From a virus, in IMG/VR virus record IMGVR_UViG_3300049855_000196, positions 1 through 45,337 of that record: DNA of 45,337 nt; one strand, written 5' to 3'. Below, piece after piece: positions 1 to 7,705 of this stretch. Each line of letters starts with the position of its first letter. The first letter of the stretch is position 1. Below the pieces are notes generated by a model. That model ran no database searches and was not told the DNA's origin. It saw nothing but the letters and a program-made list of their open reading frames with translations. A program made the position numbers and the translations under genes.

Positions 1-286
1 CTTCAAAAAAGATTCTAAGTCTAACTTAGAAATCAAAAAAGAAGTGATCGCTCAAGTTTCACCGGACGTTAAACTCGATGAAAAGAGCGATGACTATGTG
101 AACGCGCGTTTCGATATGATCGCGGAAAACCCAAGTTTATTTGAAGATAAACTTCGCGCGGCGGTAAACAAAACGGATGCAAAACCGGAAGTTAAATTCG
201 ACGCCGAAGCATCTCGCAAAAAAATGATCGAAGATAACAAAAAATTATCTTCTCAAAAATTAACTTTAACTAGAAAGGGAGAATAA
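1..286 (+). CDS. C-terminal end of the DUF2213 protease/scaffold protein
   Basis: The frame is open from base 2 without needing a start codon. Its last 94 residues include VSPDVKLDEKSDDYVNARFDM, a typical ending of DUF2213 proteins and their scaffold part. Bases 45336, 45337 and 1 together form an Ile codon linking it to the gene beginning at 44460. A GTG at 44 is an internal codon, not a likely start. Residues are mostly charged and helical, as expected for a scaffold that leaves or is cleaved during capsid maturation. The stop lies 4 nt before the cement gene, so the two are co-translated. Confidence 0.85.
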   Translation, partial: FKKDSKSNLEIKKEVIAQVSPDVKLDEKSDDYVNARFDMIAENPSLFEDKLRAAVNKTDAKPEVKFDAEASRKKMIEDNKKLSSQKLTLTRKGE

Positions 287-290
287 TTTT

Positions 291-737
291 ATGCAATTAT
301 CATATCCAGTAAATCCAAGTGCGGCGTTTGAAGGTATGTTAGCGGATAACGGCGATCACGACGCATTATCAAAAATCGCGGAAGGTTCGACCTTAGCGTT
401 TGGCCGTGGATGCCAATTAGGGACTAGCGAAGATCAAGTAAAAAAATTAGACGGCAATACGAATAAATTCGCGGGCGTTGTTGTTCATAAGCACGTTGAG
501 TTAGGTCTAGTATCTGACAAAATGAGCATTTCAGTATTACGCAAGGGCCGTATTTGGGTAAAAGTTGACGAGACTATCGCTCAAGGTGATCCGGTTTTTG
601 TTAGAACGGACGCAGGGAACGAAGGGCTATTTAGAAAAACAACCGTAGCGGGTGCGATCGATTTATCGTCTAAAGCGACAATCGTTGTAGGCGCGGCGGC
701 GGGCGGATTAGCAATCCTTGACTTAAACTTACCATAA
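291..737 (+). CDS. Capsid structural cement / decoration protein
   Basis: This 148-residue protein opens with YPVNPSAAFEGMLAD and contains FAGVVVHKHVE and SVLRKGRIWVKVDE, then ends in a beta-strand pair finishing LDLNLP. This pattern is typical of the small beta-rich cement proteins encoded just before the major capsid gene in DUF2213/DUF2184 phages. It would bind the outside of the capsid shell and stabilise it after expansion. The start ATG follows an AGGGAG ribosome binding site in the end of the scaffold gene. No signal peptide or membrane segment is visible. The assignment rests on sequence pattern and position. Confidence 0.8.
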   Translation: MQLSYPVNPSAAFEGMLADNGDHDALSKIAEGSTLAFGRGCQLGTSEDQVKKLDGNTNKFAGVVVHKHVELGLVSDKMSISVLRKGRIWVKVDETIAQGDPVFVRTDAGNEGLFRKTTVAGAIDLSSKATIVVGAAAGGLAILDLNLP

Positions 738-759
738 TTGAAAAGGGAGAAATAAATTT

Positions 760-1677
760 ATGAAATTCATTAAACTAGATGCCAATGAAACACTCTTTTT
801 CGCTCGCGAATTAGAACAAATCAAGGCGAAAACTTACGATAAAAAATACCCTATGCTTAAATCGCGTATGCTTATTCCTGTAAGCGGCGATGTGAACACT
901 GGGGCCGAAACTATTACATATGAACAATACGATATGGTCGGAATGGCGAAAATCGTAGAATCGTATGCTAAAGATTTCCCTAGAGCGGACGTAGTAAAAG
1001 CGCAATTCACTTCTAAAGTGAAATCGCTCGGCGATTCTTACGGATATAGTGTTCAAGATGTACGCGCGGCGATTTTCGCTAACGTGCCTCTAGTGGATAA
1101 AAAAGCTTCTGCGGCTAGAAAAATGATCGCAATCAAAGAAGATCAAATTTTGGCCTTCGGTGATACGGCGGCGGGACTTCCAGGCTTTTTAACTAATGCC
1201 AATATCCCTGCGTATGTACTTCCGAATGACGGAACGGGCGCTTCTAGAAAATTCATCAATAAAACGGAAGATCAAATTTTAAGAGACTTAAACGGAATGG
1301 TAAATTCCGTAGTATCTCTCACAAATGGCGTTGAATACGTTGATACTATTCTTTTACCGGACGCGGTTTTCGGTGACTTGAATACTAGAAGAATTGCGAA
1401 TACTTCAATCTCAATTCTTGAATATTTCTTAGCTAAAAACAGCGCAATCAAATCAATTGAACCATGGTATAAATTGAAAGGTGCGGGCGCGGGCGGAACG
1501 GATAAAATTTTTATGTATCGTCGCGATCCGGAAGTAGTGGAAGCACAAATCCCACAAGAATTCGAACAATTTCCCCCACAAGAGGAAGGAATGGAATTCG
1601 TGGTGAATTGTCACTCAAGAACGGGCGGGACTTTATGGTATTATCCATTAGCCGCAGTTTACGGGGATGACTGCTAA
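760..1677 (+). CDS. Major capsid protein, DUF2184 family
   Basis: The 305-residue protein has the DUF2184 capsid pattern: an N-terminal helix (DANETLFFARELEQIKAKTY), the segment MAKIVESYAKDFPRADV around residues 66-81, a central YGYSVQDVRAAIFANVPL segment and the C-terminal domain ending GGTLWYYPLAAVYG. DUF2184 proteins adopt an HK97-like fold and form the icosahedral shell. A good AAGGGAG ribosome binding site precedes the ATG. The gene is followed directly by a strong hairpin terminator, consistent with capsid protein being the most abundant late product. Length is normal for the family. Confidence 0.9.
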   Translation: MKFIKLDANETLFFARELEQIKAKTYDKKYPMLKSRMLIPVSGDVNTGAETITYEQYDMVGMAKIVESYAKDFPRADVVKAQFTSKVKSLGDSYGYSVQDVRAAIFANVPLVDKKASAARKMIAIKEDQILAFGDTAAGLPGFLTNANIPAYVLPNDGTGASRKFINKTEDQILRDLNGMVNSVVSLTNGVEYVDTILLPDAVFGDLNTRRIANTSISILEYFLAKNSAIKSIEPWYKLKGAGAGGTDKIFMYRRDPEVVEAQIPQEFEQFPPQEEGMEFVVNCHSRTGGTLWYYPLAAVYGDDC

Positions 1678-1710
1678 TCCTTGTCAGATTGAAAATCAAA
1701 AAATAAGATC

Positions 1711-1740
1711 AAAGAGGCGCAATTTTGCGCCTCTTTTATT
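1711..1740 (+). terminator. Intrinsic terminator after the capsid gene
   Basis: A perfect 12-bp inverted repeat (AAAGAGGCGCAA at 1711-1722, TTGCGCCTCTTT at 1725-1736) has a GC-rich core and runs into TTTATTTTATT. It lies 34 nt after the capsid stop and 20 nt before the next start. The arrangement suggests partial termination that raises capsid mRNA relative to the connector and tail genes. Confidence 0.8.
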
Positions 1741-1755
1741 TTATTGGAGTTTCAA

Positions 1756-2136
1756 ATGAAAAAAATTGTTATCAACAAAACACTTAGACCACTTCACTTG
1801 GGCGCATATGGTGATGCTCCGGCCGTGACTTTAATTCCAGGGGCGAATGAAGTCCACCTCGATTCATTTAAAAAACATGAGAAAACTTTTAAAGATATGA
1901 AGGAAGAAATCGAACTTCCTAGCGAATCCGGAATCGTAGACGATTTAGATTCTACAACTATGGGCGCTTACGATGCGAAGGGCGCGGTCGATATCGTAAA
2001 TAAAACTTTCGACAAAGATACGCTAGTAAAATATCAAATTGAAGAGATGAGCGGGAAAAAGCGCGCTACGGTATTGAAGGCGATCGAAAGTCAGATTAAA
2101 CTAAATGAAGATGCGGTAAAAAAAGCTAGTGAATAA
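1756..2136 (+). CDS. Hypothetical head/connector-region protein
   Basis: I do not recognise this 126-residue protein. I chose the ATG at 1756 because GGAG at 1746-1749 stands 6 nt upstream; a TTG at 1744 would overlap that ribosome binding site. The N-terminal half is beta-rich (KKIVINKTLRPLHLGAY, then VTLIPGANEVHLDS). The C-terminal half is helical and charged, with KDTLVKYQIEEMSGKKRATVLKAIESQI. Small proteins with this two-part build often sit between capsid and connector genes of myophages. A virion role is plausible from position only. It is flanked by hairpins on both sides, so its dosage may be set separately. Confidence 0.6.
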   Translation: MKKIVINKTLRPLHLGAYGDAPAVTLIPGANEVHLDSFKKHEKTFKDMKEEIELPSESGIVDDLDSTTMGAYDAKGAVDIVNKTFDKDTLVKYQIEEMSGKKRATVLKAIESQIKLNEDAVKKASE

Positions 2137-2143
2137 ATAAAAA

Positions 2144-2204
2144 CGGCCCTGTATAGGGCCGGACTTGCAAGCCTAAAAGTTTTCATGGATGAATTCTTTT
2201 AGGC
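2144..2204 (+). other. Structured intergenic RNA with two hairpins
   Basis: The gap holds CGGCCCT-gtat-AGGGCCG (2144-2161) and then a long interrupted hairpin whose outer arms are GCCTAAAAG (2171-2179) and CTTTTAGGC (2196-2204), with an inner TTCAT/ATGAA pair. Neither is followed by a proper U tract, so classic termination is less likely than RNA processing or attenuation. The first arm AGGGCC could also pair with GGCCC at 2202-2206, giving a competing fold. Confidence 0.5.
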
Positions 2205-2222
2205 CCTTTATAAGGAAATTGT

Positions 2223-2582
2223 ATGATCCCTACGGTCGAAGAGTTTAACACTGTTTTTCCCGAGTTTGCAAACGAGGACGAAAAGAAATTAGAATATTAT
2301 CTAATCATGAATAAAAACGCCATTTCCGAAGCGGTTTTCGGCGATCAATATAATCACGCCGTTTATCTTAGAACCGCCCATGACCTTACAATGAAAAGCG
2401 CCTTGCGCGCGGGCAAGGGCGAAGTGAATTCCGAGCGTGCGGGAGATTTAGCGGTCGGTTATGCCTCGGCCGGATCACCTGGGGATAAGTATTTTTATCT
2501 AAGTCAAACTCAATACGGAAAAGAATATTTAGAAATTATGAACTCAAGAATATGTGGAATCACTATCGTGGATAACTGCTAA
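2223..2582 (+). CDS. DUF4054-type head-tail adaptor protein
   Basis: The 119-residue all-alpha protein matches the DUF4054 pattern. It has an N-terminal PTVEEFNTVFPEFANED, a central helical YNHAVYLRTAHDLTMKSAL, then the glycine/serine turn GEVNSERAGDLAVGYA, and ends with TQYGKEYLEIMNSR. Family members are connector proteins that bind the portal and extend it toward the tail. An AAGGAA ribosome binding site precedes the ATG. Its stop overlaps the next start (TAATG), so it is co-translated with the following neck protein. Confidence 0.75.
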   Translation: MIPTVEEFNTVFPEFANEDEKKLEYYLIMNKNAISEAVFGDQYNHAVYLRTAHDLTMKSALRAGKGEVNSERAGDLAVGYASAGSPGDKYFYLSQTQYGKEYLEIMNSRICGITIVDNC

Positions 2583-3058
2583 TGGCCGGATTTAAACTAA
2601 AAGTTAAATCGAATAACTATGAGCAATTTAAAAAAGATATGGCGGACGTGAAATCGCTAGTCGTAAAAGTTGGACTCATGGGAGAATCGGCGGCGATAAA
2701 AGATGAGGGCGGTTTTTCCGTCGTGGACTATGGGGCGGCGAATGAGTTCGGGACTGCTACTATTCCCGAGCGATCTTATATCCGTTCGACTATGGATGAA
2801 AGGGCAAAGCGATTCGCAGGAAAAGGTTTTCAATTAGGCCAAGAAATAATGGCGGGGACGATTACTAAAACTAAGGCCCTAATGATAATGGGCCAATTGA
2901 TTGCGGTGAATATTATTCAAAAAATAAACTCGATCCACGTTCCGCCTAATGCCCCTTCGACCATAGAGCAAAAAGGAAGTTCAAAACCGCTTGTCGATAA
3001 GGGGCGATTACGTCAATCTATAACCTATGAAGTGACAAGTAAGGCGAATGTACAATGA
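2582..3058 (+). CDS. Head-tail joining protein, HK97 gp10-like / virion morphogenesis type
   Basis: This 158-residue protein contains VGLMGESA, YGAANEFGTATIPERSYIRSTMD and the C-terminal PPNAPSTIEQKGSSKPLVDKGRLRQSITYEV. Segments of this kind (EFG, IPERSxxR, PPNxPxT, PLVDxGRLRxSI) mark a broad family of neck/tail-completion proteins related to HK97 gp10. It would act in the neck joining head and tail. It overlaps its neighbours by 1 nt upstream and 4 nt downstream (ATGA). Confidence 0.75.
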   Translation: MAGFKLKVKSNNYEQFKKDMADVKSLVVKVGLMGESAAIKDEGGFSVVDYGAANEFGTATIPERSYIRSTMDERAKRFAGKGFQLGQEIMAGTITKTKALMIMGQLIAVNIIQKINSIHVPPNAPSTIEQKGSSKPLVDKGRLRQSITYEVTSKANVQ

Positions 3059-3393
3059 TGCTTTTAAACTTAAATAAAGTCATAATCGAAAGGCGCGGGG
3101 TTCGTCAAAACGTGCGCGGGATTTTAGTAGAACCCAAAAAAGAAGATTTTAAATTTACCTGTACGATTCAACCGGAAAAAAATATCACTTTAATTCGTGA
3201 AGTTTTCGGATCTCACGTCGAGGCGGCGATAAAAGTTTATTCTAATTTACCTTTAAGAACTAAGGGCGAAGATGGATCGGCGGACGTGATCGTTTACCAG
3301 GGTAAAAGATGGGAAGTTTCGGAAGTAAGAAATTATACCGATATCCTCCCTCATTGGAAAATGATCGCGATACTTATAAAGGATGAGCGATGA
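3055..3393 (+). CDS. Neck (head-completion) protein, beta-rich
   Basis: The 112-residue product is mostly beta-strand and carries the ending YQGKRWEVSEVRNYTDILPHWKMIAIL, a pattern I associate with a neck protein encoded just before the tail terminator in DUF3383-sheath myophages. It lies between the gp10-like and terminator-like genes, with ATGA overlaps on both sides. A second Met directly follows the first, so the start may be at 3055 or 3058. No catalytic motif is visible. The role is inferred from the C-terminal pattern and gene order. Confidence 0.55.
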   Translation: MMLLNLNKVIIERRGVRQNVRGILVEPKKEDFKFTCTIQPEKNITLIREVFGSHVEAAIKVYSNLPLRTKGEDGSADVIVYQGKRWEVSEVRNYTDILPHWKMIAILIKDER

Positions 3394-3974
3394 ATTTAGA
3401 GGGATCGGAAAAAGTTTTTAATCGCGATTGTATTCTTGATATTCTTTGGAATATTTTCGATCAAGAATTGCCCAAAGACGTCGACGTTATTTTTGCGAAT
3501 CAAGCCGGGGAACGTCCGGAGAGTGCTTATATTACTTTAAATATTTCTTCCGGGCCGATAATGATCGGAATGGACGACGAAAGGGACACGGAATCGGGCG
3601 GAAAAAGATTTCGCGAGACGGTCGGACAAAGAGAATTTACTTTGTCGCTTAATGCCTATAAAAAAGGGGCCAATAACCTTGCGTCATGGATTCAATCAAA
3701 AATACAAAGCGTGGGATTCTTAGAGAAGTTATCCGAACTATGCAAAGAAAAAAATATTTCTTTGTGTTTTATTGATTCCCCCACTATTCAAGATTTAACT
3801 TCACTCTTACAATCAAATTATGAAGAGAGGGCCTTACTAGATATTCGAATGAGATCGACGTCGTCCTACTCGGAGGAAATCGGCTTTATTACGAGTGTCA
3901 AAAACGAGGGGACGATCAAAGACGTCGCCGGAACTATCGTCGATCAAGGCGAAGTTATTATAGGGGGAATTTAA
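3390..3974 (+). CDS. Neck / tail terminator protein
   Basis: This 194-residue protein precedes the sheath gene by 3 nt, where the tail terminator normally sits. It has the segment VIFANQAGERPESAYITLNISS near residues 33-54, resembling the NQ-x-PRP-x-YxTxxI core of phage neck terminators (LIC12616-like group). An alpha/beta body follows, with the strand REFTLSLNAY. Tail terminators cap the tube and sheath and bind the head neck. Family recognition is moderate; the strong point is its place between the gp10-like neck protein and the sheath. Confidence 0.65.
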   Translation: MNLEGSEKVFNRDCILDILWNIFDQELPKDVDVIFANQAGERPESAYITLNISSGPIMIGMDDERDTESGGKRFRETVGQREFTLSLNAYKKGANNLASWIQSKIQSVGFLEKLSELCKEKNISLCFIDSPTIQDLTSLLQSNYEERALLDIRMRSTSSYSEEIGFITSVKNEGTIKDVAGTIVDQGEVIIGGI

Positions 3975-3977
3975 TTT

Positions 3978-5009
3978 ATGGGCGCACAAATCGATAGAGT
4001 TATAAACATTACAATCGACCGACAAACTAAGGCAGTATCGCAAAAAGGTTTTGGAACCATGCTTTTACTTGCCGACGATTCCTTTAAGCCCGGCGGTCAA
4101 ACGACTAGAACTAGAACCTATGATTCCGAATCATTCAAAGACGATTTTACGGCCGGATTAGTTTTCCAGGCCTTGACCGATTATTTCTCCCAAGCTTTAA
4201 CGCCTGAAAAAGTAATTGTAGGATACGTCGAAGGCGTTGAAACAATCGCGGCGGCGCTTACTGCGATCTCAAATGAGAATGACGACTGGTATGCGGTCGG
4301 TTTAGTTTCAAGATTACAAGCGGACGCCGTTGCCGTAGCCGCTTACGTTTCAACTTTAAGAAAAATCGCCGGATTCGCTTCGGCGGATGCAGGATTAAAA
4401 GCCGCGACGGTCGTGGACTTAGCAGGGGTTTTAAACCTTGCGGGCTACTCGCGCGCGTTCACTATGTATCAATCGGAAGCGGCTACAAAATTCGCCGATT
4501 GCGCTTGGTTCGGACGTATGCTTCCATATCTCCCAGGTCAAGCGACTTTCAAGTTTAAATCACTTGTCGGAATTAGCGCGGACAAATTCACCGGAACGGA
4601 AATTACAAATTTAACGACTAAGAAATCGAACTGGTATAACCAAATCGGCGGCGTAAACATGACCGAAGAGGGATGGATGGCCGACGGTTCATTCATCGAT
4701 GAGATTATCGGCGTAGACTGGATTCACGCGCGTATGCAAGAGGCGATCTTATCGCGTCTAGTGAATCTTCCGAAAGTTCCTTACACTGATAAGGGTATCG
4801 ATGTGATCGCGAACGAAATGGAAGCGGTTTTAAAACGCGCTGAAAATCAAGGGATCTTAGTCCCTGGACAATCGATCGTAACTAAACCGAAAATTTTAGA
4901 AATTCCTTTTAATGATCGCGCTTCTCGGACTCTTCCGGATATGAAATTTAGCGGGATCTTACAAGGCGCAGTCCATAAGGTAAAAATAAACGGCGTAGTG
5001 ACTGTTTAA
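3978..5009 (+). CDS. Contractile tail sheath protein, DUF3383 family
   Basis: The 343-residue protein matches DUF3383 sheath proteins. It has an N-terminal strand (DRVINITIDRQTKAVSQKGFGTMLLLAD), the YDSESFKDDFTAG segment, an alanine-rich middle, and a C-terminal ASRTLPDMKFSGILQGAVHKVKINGVVTV that forms the polymerising core. It identifies the phage as a myovirus. A GGGGGA ribosome binding site lies ~9 nt before the ATG. The protein is shorter than T4 gp18 but normal for this simple sheath class. The tube gene follows after 20 nt. Confidence 0.9.
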   Translation: MGAQIDRVINITIDRQTKAVSQKGFGTMLLLADDSFKPGGQTTRTRTYDSESFKDDFTAGLVFQALTDYFSQALTPEKVIVGYVEGVETIAAALTAISNENDDWYAVGLVSRLQADAVAVAAYVSTLRKIAGFASADAGLKAATVVDLAGVLNLAGYSRAFTMYQSEAATKFADCAWFGRMLPYLPGQATFKFKSLVGISADKFTGTEITNLTTKKSNWYNQIGGVNMTEEGWMADGSFIDEIIGVDWIHARMQEAILSRLVNLPKVPYTDKGIDVIANEMEAVLKRAENQGILVPGQSIVTKPKILEIPFNDRASRTLPDMKFSGILQGAVHKVKINGVVTV

Positions 5010-5029
5010 TTTAAAGGGAGATTTTAACT

Positions 5030-5446
5030 ATGAAAACTTATAGCCCAGGCGACGTATCGACCATTATCGACGGAAATATCATGACGGGTTTTGCCGACGG
5101 TTCAATGGTAAAAGGCGCACGCGATGAGGATGCTTTTTCTTATACCCCATCGACAAGCGGCGGCGGAACTAGAACAAAAAGTTCAAGCCGTGCGGGAAAA
5201 GTTACTTTAACTCTACAACAATCAAGCGAATCGAATAAAGTTTTATCCGCCCTAATTAAAAAAGATGAGGATTCAAGCGACGCGATCGTCCCTATTTTAA
5301 TTCGCGATAATTCCGGGTTCACTGTAATTAAAGCGGAATCGGCGTATTTGGTTAAATGGCCGGATTTCGAATTAAGCAAAGAACTTGCGGATCATGAATA
5401 TGTTTTCCAATGTGAAAACCTTGATATCTTCTTAGGCGGGAACTAA
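5030..5446 (+). CDS. Tail tube protein, DUF3277 type
   Basis: The 138-residue protein starts TYSPGDVSTIIDGNIMTGFADGSMVKGARDEDAF and includes SSRAGKVTLTLQQSSESNKVLSAL and the ending ELADHEYVFQCENLDIFLGGN. This is the characteristic layout of DUF3277 tail tube proteins that follow DUF3383 sheaths. It would form hexameric rings stacked through the sheath. An AGGGAG ribosome binding site is present. No unusual insertions are seen. Confidence 0.88.
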   Translation: MKTYSPGDVSTIIDGNIMTGFADGSMVKGARDEDAFSYTPSTSGGGTRTKSSSRAGKVTLTLQQSSESNKVLSALIKKDEDSSDAIVPILIRDNSGFTVIKAESAYLVKWPDFELSKELADHEYVFQCENLDIFLGGN

Positions 5447-5466
5447 GATAAACTCTTAAATAAAAC

Positions 5467-5492
5467 TTCGCGGGAATTAAAAAGCCCGCGAA
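5467..5492 (+). other. Hairpin between tube and chaperone genes
   Basis: Perfect 8-bp inverted repeat TTCGCGGG (5467-5474) and CCCGCGAA (5485-5492) with a 10-nt A-rich loop. No U tract follows, so it may be an mRNA processing or stability element separating the abundant tube transcript from the scarce chaperone and tape measure. Confidence 0.5.
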
Positions 5493-5510
5493 CTAAATTA
5501 AGGGGATTAT

Positions 5511-5948
5511 ATGCGCGAACCGCAGAAAAAAGAATTCAATGGCGTTATTTATTGTATCACGCCGCTAAATCCATTCAAATCGACTGCTATTTTTGCCGAC
5601 TTACTTAAGATTGCTTCGGAACCTTTGGCCCTACTCATGGGCGGGAAAAAAGATATTGCGACGGTAAAAGAAATCATGGAAGGGGCCGATAAAAGTAAAA
5701 TCGGAAATGCCCTCATGGCACTAACAAAAAATATCGAACCTCAAAAATTAGAACCGCTAATGAAGAGTTTACTTCAAGAGGCCTATACTACTTATTCAAC
5801 CGACGGCGGGGAAAAATTTTCTAAACTATCTAATATCGACGGGCATTTTGCGGGGTATTCGATCCTCCATTTATGGAAGGTTATCGGTTTTTCTTTGGAG
5901 GTAAATTTCTCCGATTTTTTAGACGTGATCGCCGCGCAAGAAAAATAA
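5511..5948 (+). CDS. Tail assembly chaperone, short form
   Basis: The 145-residue helical protein lies between tube and tape measure, the invariant position of tail assembly chaperones. It begins with a small beta part (KKEFNGVIYCITPLNP), then helices, and ends GFSLEVNFSDFLDVIAAQEK, similar to chaperones of Mu-like and other myophages. Its 3' end overlaps a second frame and contains the slippery heptamer T TTT TTA in the correct phase at 5915-5921. An AAGGGG ribosome binding site lies before the ATG. It would coat the tape measure during tail assembly and not enter the virion. Confidence 0.8.
   Translation: MREPQKKEFNGVIYCITPLNPFKSTAIFADLLKIASEPLALLMGGKKDIATVKEIMEGADKSKIGNALMALTKNIEPQKLEPLMKSLLQEAYTTYSTDGGEKFSKLSNIDGHFAGYSILHLWKVIGFSLEVNFSDFLDVIAAQEK
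5915..5921 (+). promoter_or_regulatory. Programmed -1 ribosomal frameshift site (T TTT TTA)
   Basis: The zero-frame codons GAT TTT TTA place the heptamer U UUU UUA exactly in the X XXY YYZ phase. Slipping one base back joins the chaperone to the open frame that continues to 6154. It is the same class of site as P2 E/E' (U UUU UUG). A small hairpin (CGCTTC / GAAGCG) lies downstream at 5956-5970, farther away than a usual stimulator. Confidence 0.75.
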
Positions 5949-6154
5949 TTTCCAACGCTTCGGCGAAGCGGTACGATATAGGTAAGAGTTCCGTCGACTG
6001 GTTTTTCATGCGTCCTATATTGGCGAAGATAACGACGTACACGGAAATCGAGGAACGACTTTCACTTTGCGACCTTTTAGATATTCATGAGGCAATGGAT
6101 ATCAAAGAAGAAATCGAAGAGTGGAATCATGAGCAATCGAGGCCGAAAAAATGA
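5921..6154 (+). CDS. C-terminal extension of tail chaperone made by -1 frameshift
   Basis: After slippage at 5915-5921 translation continues RRDRRARKIISNA and ends 77 codons later. The extension contains DWFFMRPILAKITTYTEIEERLSLCDLLDIHEAMDIKEEIEEW, a helical and acidic tail resembling the second part of other frameshifted chaperones. The fusion is about 213 residues. An ATG at 5873 in this frame would start within unrelated shadow sequence, has no evident ribosome binding site, and is an unlikely true start. The stop overlaps the tape measure start by 4 nt. Confidence 0.7.
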   Translation, partial: RRDRRARKIISNASAKRYDIGKSSVDWFFMRPILAKITTYTEIEERLSLCDLLDIHEAMDIKEEIEEWNHEQSRPKK

Positions 6155-7701
6155 GCGCGACAACTTTAAAAGAATTAGTAGCAGTATTCGGTTTTGATAT
6201 CGACTCAAAAACTTTAGCTAAATTTGATGAGGCGTTAAAAAATAGCGAAAATAAAATCAGCTCATGGGGCGAATCAATTCAATCGGCGGCGGGTAAGCTT
6301 ACCACGTTCGCCACGCTTCCAATTTTAGCGGGCGCGGGTTTTGCGGCGAAAATTGCGAGTGACGCCGAAGAGGCAAGCGGAAGATTCGAAAATACTTTTT
6401 CACAAATAGGTAAGGACGCGGAATTCGCCGCGGGAATTTTAGAAAATGCTTACGGCCGATCGGTCATCGCTTCCAGGGAATTACTAACTTCAAGCGGGGA
6501 CTTATTTAAGCAATTAGGATTTGGCCAAAAACAAGCCTTAGATTTATCGCTTGCCGTAAATGAACTCGCGGTCGATCTTGCCGGATATAAAAATATTGAA
6601 GGGGGCGCGGAAGAGGTTAGTCAAATGCTTACTCGCGCTTTGACTGGACAACAAGGGGCGCTTAAAGGCCTTGGAGTTTCAATCACCGAAGATGAGGTCA
6701 AAAATCGACGCGCGCAATTGGCCGTCGCGGGCTACACTTTTAAAACTCAAAGACAAGCCGAAGCAATGGCGACTTATCAGCTTATTTTAGAGCGCACTAA
6801 AGACGCGCAAGGGGATTACTCTCGAAATAGTGATTCACTAAATGGGACGACGTCTATTACTAAAAAACTTACGACCGATATCGCGGTCGCTTATGGAAAA
6901 TATTTACTCCCGATTTTAATTAAAATAAATAAGGTTATGAATACCGTTCTTAAATTCTTTTCGGATTTAAACGAAAGGCAAAAAATAACTATTTTGATCG
7001 TCGCCGGAGTGGTCGCGGCGATAGGCCCACTTTTAGGACTACTTGGTTCCGCCGTAATTATTGTAGGACAACTAACGATTGCGATCGGAGTCCTTTCAAC
7101 TTTTTTTGCGGAGCTAACCATTGCCGAAGTCGGAGCGGCGTTATCACTCGCGGCGCTTGTCGCGGAATTTTTACTTTTCGCGGCGATCATTGCGCTTGTC
7201 GCCGATGACCTTATCGCTTTTTATAACGGCGAGGATTCGGTTCTAGGACTTTTAGTGAATATGTTTAAAGGCGTGGGCGAATGGATAAATGGATATTTCA
7301 TGAGGCTTCCGGACGTAGTCCGCGGGGCACTCGCGTCGATCATGACACCGATACGGGCGGCGTTTCAACTTGTTTCGTCATTAGGCGGCGCGCTTGGCGC
7401 TTTGAGTGGGGGCGATTTTGGCCTTGCGCTTGAAGCATTAAAAGAGGGCGTAAAAAATACTTTCGACGTGAACCAAGCGAAGGGATCTTTTCAATCGGCA
7501 ATCTTCGGGGGCGCATCCGCTCCGGCCGCTAGTGCGCCCGCGGGTTCAAACAATAACGTAAACGCTCCGATCACGATTACGGTTCCGCAAGGAACGCGCG
7601 CGGAGGACGTTGGGCCATTTGTTCAAACGGGAGTTAGAGATTCATTGTCAGAAATTTTTGCGGATACAAATAGACAAATCGCAACGCCGATAAGGGAGTA
7701 A
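6151..7701 (+). CDS. Tail tape measure protein
   Basis: The 516-residue protein has an N-terminal coiled-coil region (KFDEALKNSENKISSWGESIQSAAGKLTTFATLPILAGAG) and a conserved tape measure segment, AVNELAVDLAGYKNIEGGAEEVSQMLTRALTGQQGALKGLGV, near residues 130-172. Long hydrophobic stretches follow around residues 270-350 (ITILIVAGVVAAIGPLLGLLG and later), then a low-complexity Ala/Ser/Asn linker near 450. Hydrophobic segments are usual for insertion into the host envelope during DNA delivery. It is short for a myovirus, implying a tail of roughly 75-80 nm by the usual 0.15 nm per residue rule. It overlaps the chaperone frame by 4 nt. Confidence 0.88.
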   Translation: MSATTLKELVAVFGFDIDSKTLAKFDEALKNSENKISSWGESIQSAAGKLTTFATLPILAGAGFAAKIASDAEEASGRFENTFSQIGKDAEFAAGILENAYGRSVIASRELLTSSGDLFKQLGFGQKQALDLSLAVNELAVDLAGYKNIEGGAEEVSQMLTRALTGQQGALKGLGVSITEDEVKNRRAQLAVAGYTFKTQRQAEAMATYQLILERTKDAQGDYSRNSDSLNGTTSITKKLTTDIAVAYGKYLLPILIKINKVMNTVLKFFSDLNERQKITILIVAGVVAAIGPLLGLLGSAVIIVGQLTIAIGVLSTFFAELTIAEVGAALSLAALVAEFLLFAAIIALVADDLIAFYNGEDSVLGLLVNMFKGVGEWINGYFMRLPDVVRGALASIMTPIRAAFQLVSSLGGALGALSGGDFGLALEALKEGVKNTFDVNQAKGSFQSAIFGGASAPAASAPAGSNNNVNAPITITVPQGTRAEDVGPFVQTGVRDSLSEIFADTNRQIATPIRE

Positions 7702-7705
7702 AAAA

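Noticed and set aside
5873-5920. Independent ATG start at 5873 for the second chaperone frame
   Set aside because: The upstream part is basic/aromatic shadow without a ribosome binding site; the phased slippery heptamer explains the second frame.
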